A stretch of 32,857 nt of DNA from Seison nebaliae. Lineage: Eukaryota > Rotifera > Pararotatoria > Seisonacea > Seisonidae. Every line of letters begins with the position of its first letter. Position 1 is the first letter of the stretch. The notes under the pieces are model-generated. The model was not told where the DNA came from, searched no databases, and saw only the letters and a list, made by a program, of their open reading frames with translations. The translations under genes were made by a program, and so were the position numbers. Of the stretch, positions 19,701 through 32,155 are shown piece after piece. The DNA lies in the NCBI GenBank assembly GCA_023231475.1, contig JALJEE010000809.1:1-32857 (forward strand). The letters are read 5' to 3'.

Positions 19701-22700
19701 AAGTTGTACGGATCGAAAATGGCAAATGAATAAATTCTTTAAAGAGAAAGTTATCCAGACTTATGAAATGATGGTCGTCCGTCATGGTTTCATGTTGGTA
19801 GGCGAACCGTTCAGTGGGAAGACATGTGTGTTGGATATACTTGCTCTGGCATTAAGCCTAGCGAATGAGAATAAAACGGCCGATTTCCAAGAGGACAATG
19901 TGAATTATATTGGAATTAATCCCAAATCATTGACAATGGGTCAACTTTATGGTGAATTTGATGCCGTATCTCATGAATGGCGTGATGGCGTTTTAGCAAA
20001 TAAATTTCGATCTTACGCATCAAATCCATCAGCAGATCGAAAATGGATAGTGTTCGACGGACCAGTGGATGCCGTTTGGATTGAGAATATGAATACCGTT
20101 CTTGATGATAATAAGAAACTTTGTTTGATGAGTGGAGAAATTATTCAGATGTCAGCTCCGATGAGTATGATCTTTGAAGTGATGGATCTGTCACAAGCAT
20201 CACCAGCTACTGTTTCACGTTGTGGTATGATTTATTTGGAAGCGAGTGCACTCGGATACGAAGTTTTGTTACAAAGTTGGGTTCAGAACGAAATGCCAGA
20301 ATGGATGGAACCGAGTAAACAATTATTTGTGGATTTATGTGATTGGTTAATTCCAGCCGGTGTTCGATTTCTGACAATGATACATGAATGGATATCAGTT
20401 AATCCAAGTCATAAAGTAGCATCAATGTTAAGATGGTTAAATTGTGTTGTTCGTATGGCAGAGGAGGCAGTTGGCACCTTCCAACCGTCCCATGTGCCAA
20501 TTTATTGTGCTGCATTATTTCTATTTAGTTTCGCTCAATCATTCGGAATGTGTGGAGGTATCGATAATCAAATGAAATTCGATACATTCTTTAGGGAGAA
20601 AGTAGCAAGTGAAGTTGGTCGACCAGTGGAGAAAGTTGATCCTATGTTTCCTGAAGGGAAACTTGTCCAAGATTTCTATTATGCATGTAAAGGTCGTGGA
20701 GCATGGCATCATTGGACGGATCTGATAAAAGGACAAGAAGTTCCATTTGAAAACATTCAAACGATGATCGTTCCCACTATGGATACAGGACGTTGTGAAT
20801 TTCTGGTGGAATTGGCGATAAAAAATCAACTTCCTCTACTTTTCGTTGGGCCGACTGGCACCGGTAAAAGTACTTATGTGAAAGGCTATCTGATGAATAA
20901 ATTAAATAGTGAACGAAAGGAGGATGAGCAAGAATTAATCGCTTATTTCCTCAATTTCTCTGCACAAACTACTGCCAACCAAGTTCAAGATATTATCATG
21001 TCGAAAATGGATAAACGTCGGAAAGGCGTTTATGGCCCGTCAATGATGAGAAAATCTTTCTTTTTCGTTGATGATTTAAATATGCCACAACCAGAGGTGT
21101 ATGGCGCTCAACCTCCCATTGAACTAATTCGTCAATTCATTGATCATGGTTACTGGTATGATTTGAAAGATACGACTGATTTATATGTTAAAGATCTTCA
21201 TTTTTTGGCTGCCATGGGTATACCTGGCGGTGGTCGGAATTTCGTCACATCTCGGTTGTTGAGACATTTCAATGTGATAAATTGTGATGCATTTAATGAC
21301 GAGACCTTAACAAGAATCTTCCAAACAATGATGACGAAATTCCTTCGACATTATGATTTTTCTTCTGAATACCATCAAGTCGGTCAACATATTATTCAAG
21401 CCACATTGAACATATATCGAGAGGCTATCAATAATTTATTGCCCACTCCATCGAAATCTCATTACATTTTCAATCTCCGAGATTTCTCCCGCGTTATTTT
21501 GGGAATTTGTCTTATTCGAAAAACGGAAGTTGATCATCGTCGAGTTTTCATTCGTCTCTGGGTACATGAAGTTCTTCGTGTCTTCTATGATCGTTTAACG
21601 GATCAAGTCGACAAATCTTGGTTGACATCGGAAATTAATACGAATTTGAGGAAAGTATTCAATGAGAATCTGGATAGTTTATTTGAGTCATTGACAAAAG
21701 GAGAATCGTTACAAGAGGAACATTATGATTCTTTAATGTTTGGTGATTATTTGAAACAGGATGTCGAACCGGATGAACGAGTATATGAAGAAGTTCGAAG
21801 TTTGGAGAAATTGTCAGAAATCGCCGAACTCTGTCTTATCGAATATAATAATATGCACAAAGCGAAAATGGATCTCGTCATTTTCCAATATGTTCTCCAA
21901 CATCTATCAAGAATTTGTCGAATTCTAAGAAATCCTGGTGGCAATGCATTATTGGTTGGAGTTGGAGGTAGTGGTAGACAATCTCTCACCAAATTAGCAA
22001 CATTTATGGCTGGACATAAATTGATGCAATTGGAGATCAGTCAAAATTATGGATTAAACGAATGGCGAGAAGATATTAAGAAAATTTTAATGGAAGCCGG
22101 TGCTAAGAATACGGTGACGGTCTTCCTTCTCAGTGACATGCAAATCAAAGAAGAAATATTTTTAGAAGATATCGATTCGTTGTTGAATATTGGAGAAGTG
22201 CCGAATATATTCAATGCAGAAGAACGAGGTGAAATTTTAGAAGGAGTAGCGTCAGCTGCTCAAGAAGGTCAAAAGAACCGTGAATTAACACCATTAGAAT
22301 TATTCGCTTATTTCGTAAAAAGATGTAAAAAGAATCTTCATATATTTCTGGCCTTTTCACCCATCGGTTCTAATTTCCGTTCACGAATTCGTCGATTTCC
22401 TTCCATGATCAATTGTTGCACCATCGACTGGTTTCAAGCATGGCCGGAAGATGCCCTACAAAAAGTGGCAGAACGAAGTGTCGAGAAGTTGAATATGAAG
22501 GAACAGGAGAAGATTGAAGTGGTGAAAATATGTAAAACATTTCATTTAGATGCACAAAAATTGACGAAACGATTCTTGGACGAACAAGGAAGATACGCTT
22601 ATGTAACACCGACATCATACCTGGAATTAATTGGTTTATTCTCCAAATTATTAATGTCTAAACAGAATGAATTGATGCTGGGAAAGACGAGATATGTGAA

Positions 22701-25700
22701 TGGTTTGGACAAATTGGCATTTGCAGCCGAACAAATTTCAGAAATGAGAAAGATTGCTCAAGATCTCCAACCGCAATTGGAGAAATCAGCAGAAGAGACG
22801 AAAGTGACGTTATTGAATGTACAAGTCGAATCGAAAGCAGCAGAAGAAGTGAAGGAGGTTGTTCTGAAAGAGGAGGCGATAGCGAATGAACAAGCAGCAG
22901 AATCACAAGCATTGAAAGAAGCATGCGAATCAGAATTGGCATATGCAATGCCTGCAATGGAAGAAGCCAGTAGAGCACTAAAAGCGTTACGACCCAATGA
23001 AGTTGTCATCGTCAAATCGATGACTGCGCCACCTGAACCCGTTAAAGATGTTATGGCTGCCGTTTGTATTTTATTAGGAACACCACCATTAATGATACCG
23101 GATCCTGATCGACCAGGTGTAAAACGTGCTGATTATTGGAATCCAGCCAAAAAATTAATGGGCCAATTGGGCGCACAAGGATTTCTTGCCAAATTGACTG
23201 AAATGCAAGCGACGGATATCAGTCCAGCAGCCATTGCTAAAGTAAGAAAAGAATATATATCGAAACCGAGTTTCGTTCATGAGAAGATTACAGCGGCATC
23301 AACAGCGGCAGCTGAAATTTGTAAGTGGGTGAAAGCGATGGACTTAGCGGAAACGGTTAATCGTGAAGTTGCTCCAAAGAAAGCGAAATTGGAGGAAGCT
23401 GAAACGAAATATCAAACGACAATGGAACAATTGAAGGAGAAACAGAAACAATTGAGTGATGTTCAAGAGAAATTGGAGAACTTTCGAGTCCGATTAGAAT
23501 TGCAGGAAACGGAGAAAGATAATTTAGAACGACAAGTAACCGATTGCAAGAAGAAGTTAGTGAGAGCTGAACAATTGATTGGTGGATTAGGTGGTGAGAA
23601 AGATCGTTGGATTACTCAGGCTGATCGATTGCAATTTCAATATGAGAATTTATTGGGAGATATTTTAGTATCAGCTGGAATCATTGCTTATCTGGGAATA
23701 TATACACCAGGCTTTCGAGAGAAATGTATTGCCAGATGGTTAATTATGTGTCAAGAAAAGAAATTACCTTGTATACCACAACATTTCTCATTGAACAGTG
23801 TACTGGGAGATGCGGTACAAATACAGTCGTGGAATATCGCTTTCTTACCAAAAGATTCATTTTCCATCGATAATGCCATCATCGCTTTCAAAGCACGAAA
23901 ATGGCCATTAATGATCGATCCACAATCACAAGCCAATCGATGGATAAAACGATACGAACGAGAGAATCAATTACATATCGTCAAATTTACCGATTCTGAT
24001 TTTAATCGTCATCTCGAAAATTCAATCACTTTCGGCCATCCGTTATTATTGGAAAATATTGGCGAGACGGTTGAACCGTCATTGGAACCGATTCTTCTCA
24101 AACAAACCTTCATTCAAGGTGGAACTCAAATGATCAAACTGGGAGAAGATGTTCTCGTTTATTCACCAGATTTCCGTCTTTATATGACGACTAAATTGAG
24201 AAATCCACATTATCTTCCTGAGATTTCAGTGAAAGTGACATTAATAAATTTTATGATTACACCCGATGGATTAGAAGATCAACTTTTAGGAATAGTAGTA
24301 GCAAAAGAAGATCCTCATCTCGAACAACAACGTCAAGAGAATATCATCGTTACGGCGAATAATAAACGACAATTGAAGACGACAGAAGATGAGATTCTCT
24401 CCATTCTCTCGTCACCCGAAGGAAACATATTAGAAGACGAAACTTCAATTAACGTACTAAAAGAGGCGAAAACCATTTCGGATGACATAAATCGTAAACA
24501 AACGATTGCTGATGAAACGGCTAAAAAGATCGATACTGCTCGTCAAGAATATCGACCAATCGCTAAATATTCGTCAACGTTATTCTTCTGTTTAACCGAC
24601 TTGCCCAATATCGATCCGATGTATCAGTATTCGTTAAATTGGTTTGTCGGTTTGTATGAGAATTCCATTTCGAATTGTCGACGAGGCAGAGTAATGACGA
24701 GACATTTGAGAAACTTACAAGAACATTTCACCGCTTCTATCTATACGAATGTTTGTCGTTCCTTATTCGAGAAACACAAACTAATCTTCTCATTTATCAT
24801 GTGCTCAAATATTCTGATGGCTGAGAACGAGATTGATAAAGATGAATTTCGATTTTTATTGACTGGTGGTGTTGGTGTCACTTCAACCGAACCGAATCCC
24901 TGTGAATCCTGGTTATCTAATCGATCATGGAGAGAGATTTGTCGTTTAGAGGAATTGAGTAGATTTAAAAATTTCAAGTTATTTCGTCAAATTTATCATT
25001 TTTTTCCATCAATTAATGATATTTTAGGAAAAGTTTTAAAAACACACTTAATGATTGGAGAGATATCTATGAGAACGTTGAACCACATTTGACACGATTC
25101 CCAGGCGAATGGGATACATTGACATATTTTCAGAAAATGATTATTATGAGATGTATTCGACTAGATAAAGTTATTCGCATTTTTTATTCTCTTTATTAAT
25201 CATCCAATTAATTAGGTCATCAATATGATCCAGGAGTATATTACGAAAAAATTAGGTGCAAAATTCATCCAACCACCGAACTTTAATTTAGCTCAATCAT
25301 ATTCCGATTCGACCGCACAAATTCCTCTATTATTCGTATTGTCACCTGGTGCAGATCCGATGTCACAATTACTCAAATTCGCGAAAGATAGTAATGTGGA
25401 AGGTGATCGATTTCATGCCATATCTCTTGGTCAAGGACAAGTTATTTTGATCCATCCAAATAATTTCCATCATCTATTGATGTGATAATGATATTCCAGG
25501 GACCGATTGCTGCGAAGATGATAAAAATGGGATTGAGAGAAGGTTATTGGATTTGTCTCCAAAATTGTCATCTGGCTGTATCATGGATGAGTGCATTAGA
25601 AAAAATTTGTGAGGATATTTCAACGAATAGTGACATTAACAGTAACTTCCGTTTATGGCTTACCAGTTACCCATCTCCGAAGTTTCCAGTTACCGTCCTA

Positions 25701-27592
25701 CAAAACAGTGTGAAAATGACGAATGAATCACCAACTGGTATACGACTGAACATGCAACAATCTTATTCGAATGATCCAATATCTGATGGAGATTTTTTCG
25801 AAAGTTCTGATGAATCAAAGATAAATGTTCATTTCATTCGATTCTTATTTCGAACATTAAATTTTTTTTAGGTTTGGTGTCGACTATTGTATGGTTTGTG
25901 TTTCTTCCATGCACTCATATTGGAAAGGAGGAAATTCGGTCCTCTTGGCTTCAATATTCCTTATGGATTCAACGAATCCGATCTCCAAATTTCAGTACGA
26001 CAATTAAAAGTCAGTTTTATTCCATTCCATTTTCATCATATCGTTTCAGATGTTTATTGACGAATATGAGGACGTACCATATGATGCAGCGAAATATATG
26101 ACGGGAGAATGTAATTATGGTGGTCGTGTCACGGATGATAACGATCGACGATGTTTATTAACCATACTAAATGATTTCATTTCGATGCATGTGGCGAAAA
26201 CAGAAAATTTCCCATTATCTCCAAGTAAAAACTATTTAGTTCCCACCGTTGTAACATATTCGGAATTTATGGAATATATTCAAGTTATATCCTTATGATT
26301 ATTTTGTACTTCCAACTTAATAATAGGAATTACCCGCGGAAGATAATCCTGAAGTTTTTGGAATGCATGACAATGTCGATATCTCGAAAGATATGGCCGC
26401 CACAACCAGTTTATTCGATAACGTCATTCTTGCGATGACTTCGGCCATTAGCGCATCTGACAAAAAATCCCCAACAGAAGAAGAAGATGAGGCTGATAGT
26501 AGTAAGAATAAGTTGGAAGAAATAGCGTCTGATATTCTAACGAAAGTACCGCGAGAATTCGATATCGAACAAGCGACTAGTAAATATCCGGTGACATATG
26601 GTGAAAGTATGAATACAGTTCTAGTACAAGAAATGGCAAGATTTAATCGGTTTCCATTTTCACAAACACAATAATTTCTCATTTCAATAATTTTGAAGTT
26701 TAATTGCAATCATTTATTCCAGTCTCATCAACGTCGGAAAAGCGTCGAAAGGTCTGATAGTAATGAACGCCGAACTAGAAGAACTCGCCCAAACATTAGT
26801 GATTGGTTGAATTAAGAATAAAATTGTTTTGTTTCAACTATATTTTTCTAGGAAAAATACCTAATATGTGGGCTCAACGTTCTTATCCATCACTGAAACC
26901 GTTGGGCAGTTACGTACTAGATTTAGTCGCACGCTTAAACTTCTTCCAAGTTACTTCTCCAATTCCATAATGAAAATTGTTAACTTCTCACAGAAATGGT
27001 TTGAGAATGAACCACCGGTCACCTATTGGATTTCCGGTTTTTATTTTACCCAGGCCTTTCTTACTGGTGTTCGGCAGAATTACGCACGAAGTGAAAAGAT
27101 ACCAATCGATCGTTTGACATTCCAATTCCAAGTTAACATGCTTATATCTTCCAATTAAACGTTTCCCATTTCCATCATAATAGACGCTTAAATCATTTAC
27201 AATGAGTGACAAACCGAAATATGGAGCATATGTCAACGGTCTCTTTTTAGATGGGGCCAGATGGGATGTTGACCAGTTCACTTTTTCTATTAATTCATCC
27301 TAAACGATTATTTGATATGTTTAGCAATATTTTGGCAGAACAAAAACCGAAAATTTTGAATGAAGCAGTTCCTGTCATTTGGTTGAAACCGACGGAAATC
27401 GATTCGAGAGATAAAGTTATCATCGGAAACTCATACGATTGTCCTCTCTATAAGACGAGTGAACGTCGAGGCACACTTTCCACAACTGGTCATTCCACTA
27501 ATTTCGTTTTAATGGTCAGTCTAAAAACGAAGTTGCCCAGTAGTCATTGGGTGAAACGGGGAACGGCTCTCTTATGTCAATTGGATTCTTAA
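13754..27592 (+). CDS. DNAH12-like: Axonemal inner-arm dynein heavy chain, DNAH7/DNAH12 type
   Basis: I can place 30 exons with consistent phase and about 3965 residues, the usual length of this family. Exons: 13754-13890, 13949-14036, 14153-14360, 14390-14441, 14505-14702, 14752-14941, 14987-15178, 15223-15370, 15418-15512, 15567-15745, 15814-15949, 15997-16122, 16173-16379, 16434-16555, 16601-16764, 16867-16958, 17376-18490, 18549-18827, 18876-24977, 25028-25169, 25216-25440, 25500-25826, 25872-26009, 26050-26283, 26327-26649, 26723-26805, 26852-26949, 26994-27131, 27184-27275, 27325-27592. The single-headed inner-arm motor slides axonemal microtubules. P-loops: AAA1 GPAGTGKT (1271), AAA2 GEPFSGKT (1552), AAA3 GPTGTGKS (1901), AAA4 GVGGSGRQS (2271). 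Walker B of AAA1 is CFDEFNR. Coiled-coil stalk and microtubule-binding domain lie at about 2480-2850. The C-terminus carries [20 protein letters not shown]. Exons 1-4 are the least certain. DNAH12 fits slightly better than DNAH7 or DNAH3. Confidence 0.93.
16959..17375 (+). other. Longest dynein intron, with an open frame inside
   Basis: By far the longest intron of the gene (417 nt; most others are 40-60, the next longest 116). Phase 0 on both sides joins the linker segment ending NLEKFK to ENIPVIQIL, as in other DNAH7/12 proteins. From an acceptor TTTCTAG at 17107 an in-frame stretch of 74 codons runs to 17332 with a Lys/Arg-rich, helix-like sequence. I found no donor of the right phase to make it an internal exon, so it is treated as intronic. 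Confidence 0.55.
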
Positions 27593-27660
27593 TCCCAACA
27601 AATTTCAACGACGAAACATTGAGAATTTTTCAATTTTAAGCTGACGACATAATTTTCGAA

Positions 27661-27666
27661 AATAAA
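27661..27666 (+). terminator. Poly(A) signal of the dynein gene
   Basis: AATAAA lies 69 bases after the dynein stop codon and 119 bases before the neuferricin start, a normal place for polyadenylation. Confidence 0.55.
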
Positions 27667-27784
27667 ATCATTATCTCTGTTAATCCAATTAGTGACATTT
27701 CTGATTTAAAAAAATTTCAAAATTTTCAATTTCGAAAAAAAACGAAAATTTCTCATTTCACTTTATTCTTTTGATTCGTGAGAT

Positions 27785-28554
27785 ATGTGGATCTTCGCCT
27801 CCTCCATCATTGTTGGGATCGTCACAATGGTTCTGTGCGAGTACCTCCACAATTATATGGGGAGAGAACCGTTTCTCTTCACCACCGACGAATTATCTTT
27901 ATGTGATGGAAAGAAATCAGATTGTCTCCAATTGGCATTCTTAGGAACGGTATATGATTTGAATACAGAGAAAGGTCGACAACATTATGGTCCGGATGGA
28001 CATTATAACATGTTTACAGGACGTGACTCCACTTTGGCATTTGTAACGGGAGATTTCGATAAGGATTTAACCGATGACATTTCGAAATTGAAAAGAGCCG
28101 AATATCCGATTATTGTGAATTGGGTAAATTTTTACGAGAAACATTATCGAAGTGTTGGAAGAGTGATCGGAAGATTTTATGATGAGGATGGTAAGAAAAG
28201 TGAAATTTTGAAAGATATGGAAAAATATCAGAAAAATTTGGAGACGAGTTCCGATGAGATGGACGATGTGAATCCGAACGATTATATGCAATGTGAAATT
28301 AGTCGAGAGAAGAAACATGTAATTTATTCTTGTGCCAAGTTCACTTTTCTCATTAAAGCTTTTCATTTTATTTCTTTTTCTAAATAATTTCCTTCAACAG
28401 GGAATCGAATAATCATGTTCCTCGGATTCTGATGGTGAGAGATAAGGAGCATTGTATTTGTTTGAAGAAGGGCGAAAAAATGAAGGAAAATATGAAGATG
28501 ATGAAAGACTGTACAAAAATTGATAGTTCCATATGTTATGTTCATTTATCTTAA
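27785..28554 (+). CDS. CYB5D2: Neuferricin (cytochrome b5 domain-containing protein 2)
   Basis: Two exons, 27785-28338 and 28401-28554, with a 62-nt GTTCAC...CAG intron, encode 235 residues (human about 264). An N-terminal hydrophobic segment (residues 2-18) is a signal peptide or membrane anchor. A MAPR-type cytochrome b5 domain follows at about 33-130: LAFLGTVYDLN, then Y68-GPDGH-Y74 and FTGRDSTLAFVTG. The two tyrosines have the spacing of the heme-liganding pair of PGRMC1. NWVNFYEKHY and VGRVIGRFYDEDG match the neuferricin core. The C-terminal exon has PRILMVRDKEHCICL and a late Cys pair, as in the family's Cys-containing tail. Neuferricin is a heme-binding, secreted or membrane-associated protein linked to neurogenesis in mammals; its role here is unknown. 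The stop codon overlaps that of UTP21. Confidence 0.85.
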
Positions 28555-31500
28555 TTGGTGATGGACGAATGTCGTAAATGAGTGAGAAGTGAATTACATT
28601 TCTGCCATTTCCATCGCAATCTCTTCACATCATTTGACAACTTCCAATATATTTCTTTTAATAATTTCTCCAATTTCTCTTTATCATTTCCTTCCGTCGC
28701 GTCAATTTTCTTGATGAATAAAAGTTTATCAAAATTCTCCTTGAAAAAATGAAAATTAATTAATAAAAATAAATTAAAGTAAAAATTGAACTTTGACAAA
28801 TAATTTGAGAATGATGAGAGATACATCATAATCATTTTCATTCCATAATTGAAGAAGAAAGAGTTTCAAGAACGATTGAATTGGAAGGAACATTTCCGAA
28901 TGAATCTTCTCGTCACAATCGATGGGAAGTGAAAGATTTTCAACGATCGATATGATTTGTGTGAGAGGTAATCGACATAATTGATGGAATAATTCATTGA
29001 AATTTTTCTTTAATTTCTCTAAATCATTTTTATTTGACATACAACTCAACAATTTCTTTATCCAATCATTACCATGAAATAGATGAAGATAATTCTCTGA
29101 TAACGATTCATTTATTTCTGATGAATCAATCATCATCTCCTCCTTAATATTATCATTCGTTGTTGTTGTTGTTGTGGTTGTTTGATAGAGGAAGAAAGGA
29201 GGTTTTTCCATTCGAAAAATTTGTGATGGATGAGCTTTATTCCTCTCTATCATTTCATCCCAATAGAGTAAACGAGAGAAATAATGAAAAGGATAATTAG
29301 AAATATGAAAATAATTATTCTTCGATTGATTTAATTCATTTTTTCTTATAATATTTATTAATTTTAATTCATTCTTTTCTTCTTTATTCTTCATCATCAT
29401 CCTCTCATCAATTTTTAATTTCCAAATATTTATGTAATTACAATTAACATGTATACTCGCAATCATCGAATAAATGGAAGTGGACGATGAGAAATTATCG
29501 ATATTACCACTCTCCATCGATTCATGTGAATGTGGTTTAGTTTCCTTATAACCACTAATCAATGATGGTGGTAATGATATAGAAGTAATTGGATCATCCA
29601 ATTTCTGTTTGATGAGACGAATATTATCATAAACATTAAATATTTCCACATCTCCATTATTCATCGATATGAAGAGGAGAAGATGATTTGGAGACGATGA
29701 AATGGTTTTTCCTTCCGTTTTAACGATATTGAAATTAGGTAGAAATTTCATGGTGAACGGAATAGATGATATTGATGATACGGGAAATGTTCGAATGATT
29801 TCCATTGAATCGATATCGACAATTTTTATCATCGTCTTCTCATCATCCGAATGACAAATGGAAATATAATCGAATTTCTTACAAATATCGAACGAATAAA
29901 TAATCATAATTCTTTCTAATCGAAATTGTCTTATCAATTTCTTCTTTTTCATAGTATTATCAAAGAGAAGAATGAGACCATTTGTCGTTATCACAACAAA
30001 TCGACATGATGTGGAATCGAATGAAATAAATTGAATTTTTTCATTCTTTAATTTGGGTTTTATTCGAAACGAATCTCTTCCTGATTGGAGATTAAATGAA
30101 CAAATATCATTCTCTTCATTCGCTAATAAAACATAACTGCCACAAACACTGATATCGAAATCGACAATTTTCAATTGACATTTTTTGTCAGTCGAGAAGA
30201 GATTTGATCCTCGACATTTCCTAAATATATTCCACGAACTTAACATTGTGGAAGATTGATGAAGAGAAATGCAATCATCCCACAGACTATATCGTCTCAA
30301 ACAACATTTCGTTTTTGTGATAACGGGTGATAAGATGTCCTGATGGTGATAAAGATGATTTCTGAATTTCTCTGAATTTTCATTTTCTGCCGATTTTCCT
30401 TCATTGACTCGTTGATAAATATCTGATAAATAATTCTTCTTATTTTCTTTTTTCTTCAGTCTCAATGTCTCATCGTCGAATTGTTTCTGAATTGAATGAC
30501 CAAAATTGAAATTGAAAATCGATCGATTCATATGGAAATATTTCATCATTCCATCATTCGATGTTGTTACGAGTGTATCATCCGAATGGAATGATAACGA
30601 TGTTAATGGAGCACAATGTCCACAACGTTCAATATTGAGATCGAATAATTTCAAATGATTTTCCCCTTCCTCTAAATCATAATCACTCGAATAATATTTC
30701 CATAATTTTATGGAATTATCATTAGAATTGGTAATGAATCCCGTTCCATCAAACAATGGTGAAATGGAAAGAACTGGCGAACCAGTATTATGAACTTGTT
30801 TCTCAAAAATTATTATTGAACGTTCACAATCTACAACGATTATTTTTCCTGATGATAATCCCAAATAAATTTGATTCTCATCAAATTTATGAAATGCGGA
30901 AATTATCCGTCGATTTTCCAACACTTTAAATTGAAATAACATTTTATTCGTTCTCAAATTCAGGATGGTGACGACATGATGTTGAAGAACTAAAATACAA
31001 TCGATTTGATTGATCATCATCAGAGAACTAATACAACCGAATTCCTTCAACATATCAAATTCAAATAAAAATTTATTCTTTTTCAAATTCCCCAATATGA
31101 TATGACCATTATTCAAACTAATTACCAATTTATTGACATATGTAGGTGGTTGTATAATCGAAGTGATTCTTAATGAATTTCTTTTATTCTTTTTAATTTC
31201 TCCATCAGAATTGTCATCAGAATCATATTTTATTCCAATTTCTCCCAATATACATTCATTCACGAATGATAATGTGTGAAGTATATCATTCATTCGAAAA
31301 TCGAAAAGATAAATTTCACCTTCTTTACCAACCAGAATAATCGTGTCAATTCCATATGGATAAATATCGTTGATAGATATGGGAAGGAGTGAGATATATC
31401 GCAAATATTGATTACTCACCATCGTCAATAATAATTGATCGATTAATATGAATTGATGTGCACCATTCCAAATGATTTTCTTTGCTCGACTCTCAACACC

Positions 31501-31695
31501 ATTGAGATGATGAGGGAAGTGAGCGAAGAGGATGTCCAATGGCAATTGATTCGATTGACATCGAATTACCAATTTATCTGACTCATAAATATCGAACGAA
31601 TTCAAATGTGTCAATGGAATAAAATAACGGCGTCCTCTCACTTCACCACCATCCAACAACGATATTGATCCGACTGTCTTTACTTTATTTAGCAT
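28551..31695 (-). CDS. WDR36: U3 snoRNP protein UTP21 / WD repeat protein 36
   Basis: Two exons on the minus strand, 31695-28792 and 28739-28551, with a 52-nt GTTCAA...AAG intron, encode about 1030 residues; ATG at 31695 is the first in frame. UTP21 is a UTP-B component of the small-subunit processome that folds and cleaves pre-18S rRNA in the nucleolus. The first 700 residues form divergent WD repeats, for example the unit ending NSNDNSIKLWKYY and one reading LTSLSFHSDDTLVTTSNDG. The last 170 residues match the Utp21 C-terminal domain: LPLTQIISIVENLSLPID, the segment of helices around FLKLFLLQLW, and in exon 2 the closing KWQKCNSLLTHLRHSS helix. Low-complexity stretches, including a run of eight threonines near 29160, make it longer than human WDR36 (about 950). 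Confidence 0.87.
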
Positions 31696-32155
31696 CACGT
31701 TTTTTTTCTTAATCTTGCTTCATATGCTAAAAATTTGAATTTTTTAAATTATTCTCATTTAAACTGAAATCGATTAATCAAACATATTCTCCTATTTTTT
31801 ACATTACTTAGTTTCAACTACTTTTTTTCTACCACTAGAAAAAGTGGAAGAAAATAAGATTCTTAAAGTTTCTACCTATTTTTATTGTGAACAATTCCTG
31901 GAAAATGAATCAACTATGAGACACTGTGAGAATTGTGCTCGAGAATAATTTAACTTTTCTTTATAAACGTTTCGCCACAACTGTCGTTGTTTGTGAAATA
32001 TTTTAATTCTAATTAGTAGTTGTTAAATGTTCCGGTTTTTTCTCTCGCTCAAATATCAGAAGTGAGTTGAAGTTGAAATGATGAGTTTAAATTTTTTAGA
32101 TGAGAGGACGTGGGATAATCATGGAAATTTTGTTGGTGCCCAAAAAATCAGATAA
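31696..32155. other. Intergenic, UTP21 5' flank and 3' flank of the right-edge gene
   Basis: About 460 bases of AT-rich DNA with several T runs. It must contain the UTP21 promoter and the 3' end of the minus-strand gene at the right edge. I see no further gene, RNA gene or repeat in it. Confidence 0.55.

Noticed and set aside
22658-23015. Two minus-strand frames opposite the dynein stalk
   Set aside because: The Leu/Ser-rich and Ala/Ser-rich sequences are antisense shadows of coiled-coil codons; the plus strand is clearly dynein.
28067-28545. Minus-strand frames over neuferricin
   Set aside because: They oppose conserved neuferricin exons; UTP21 already ends at 28551.
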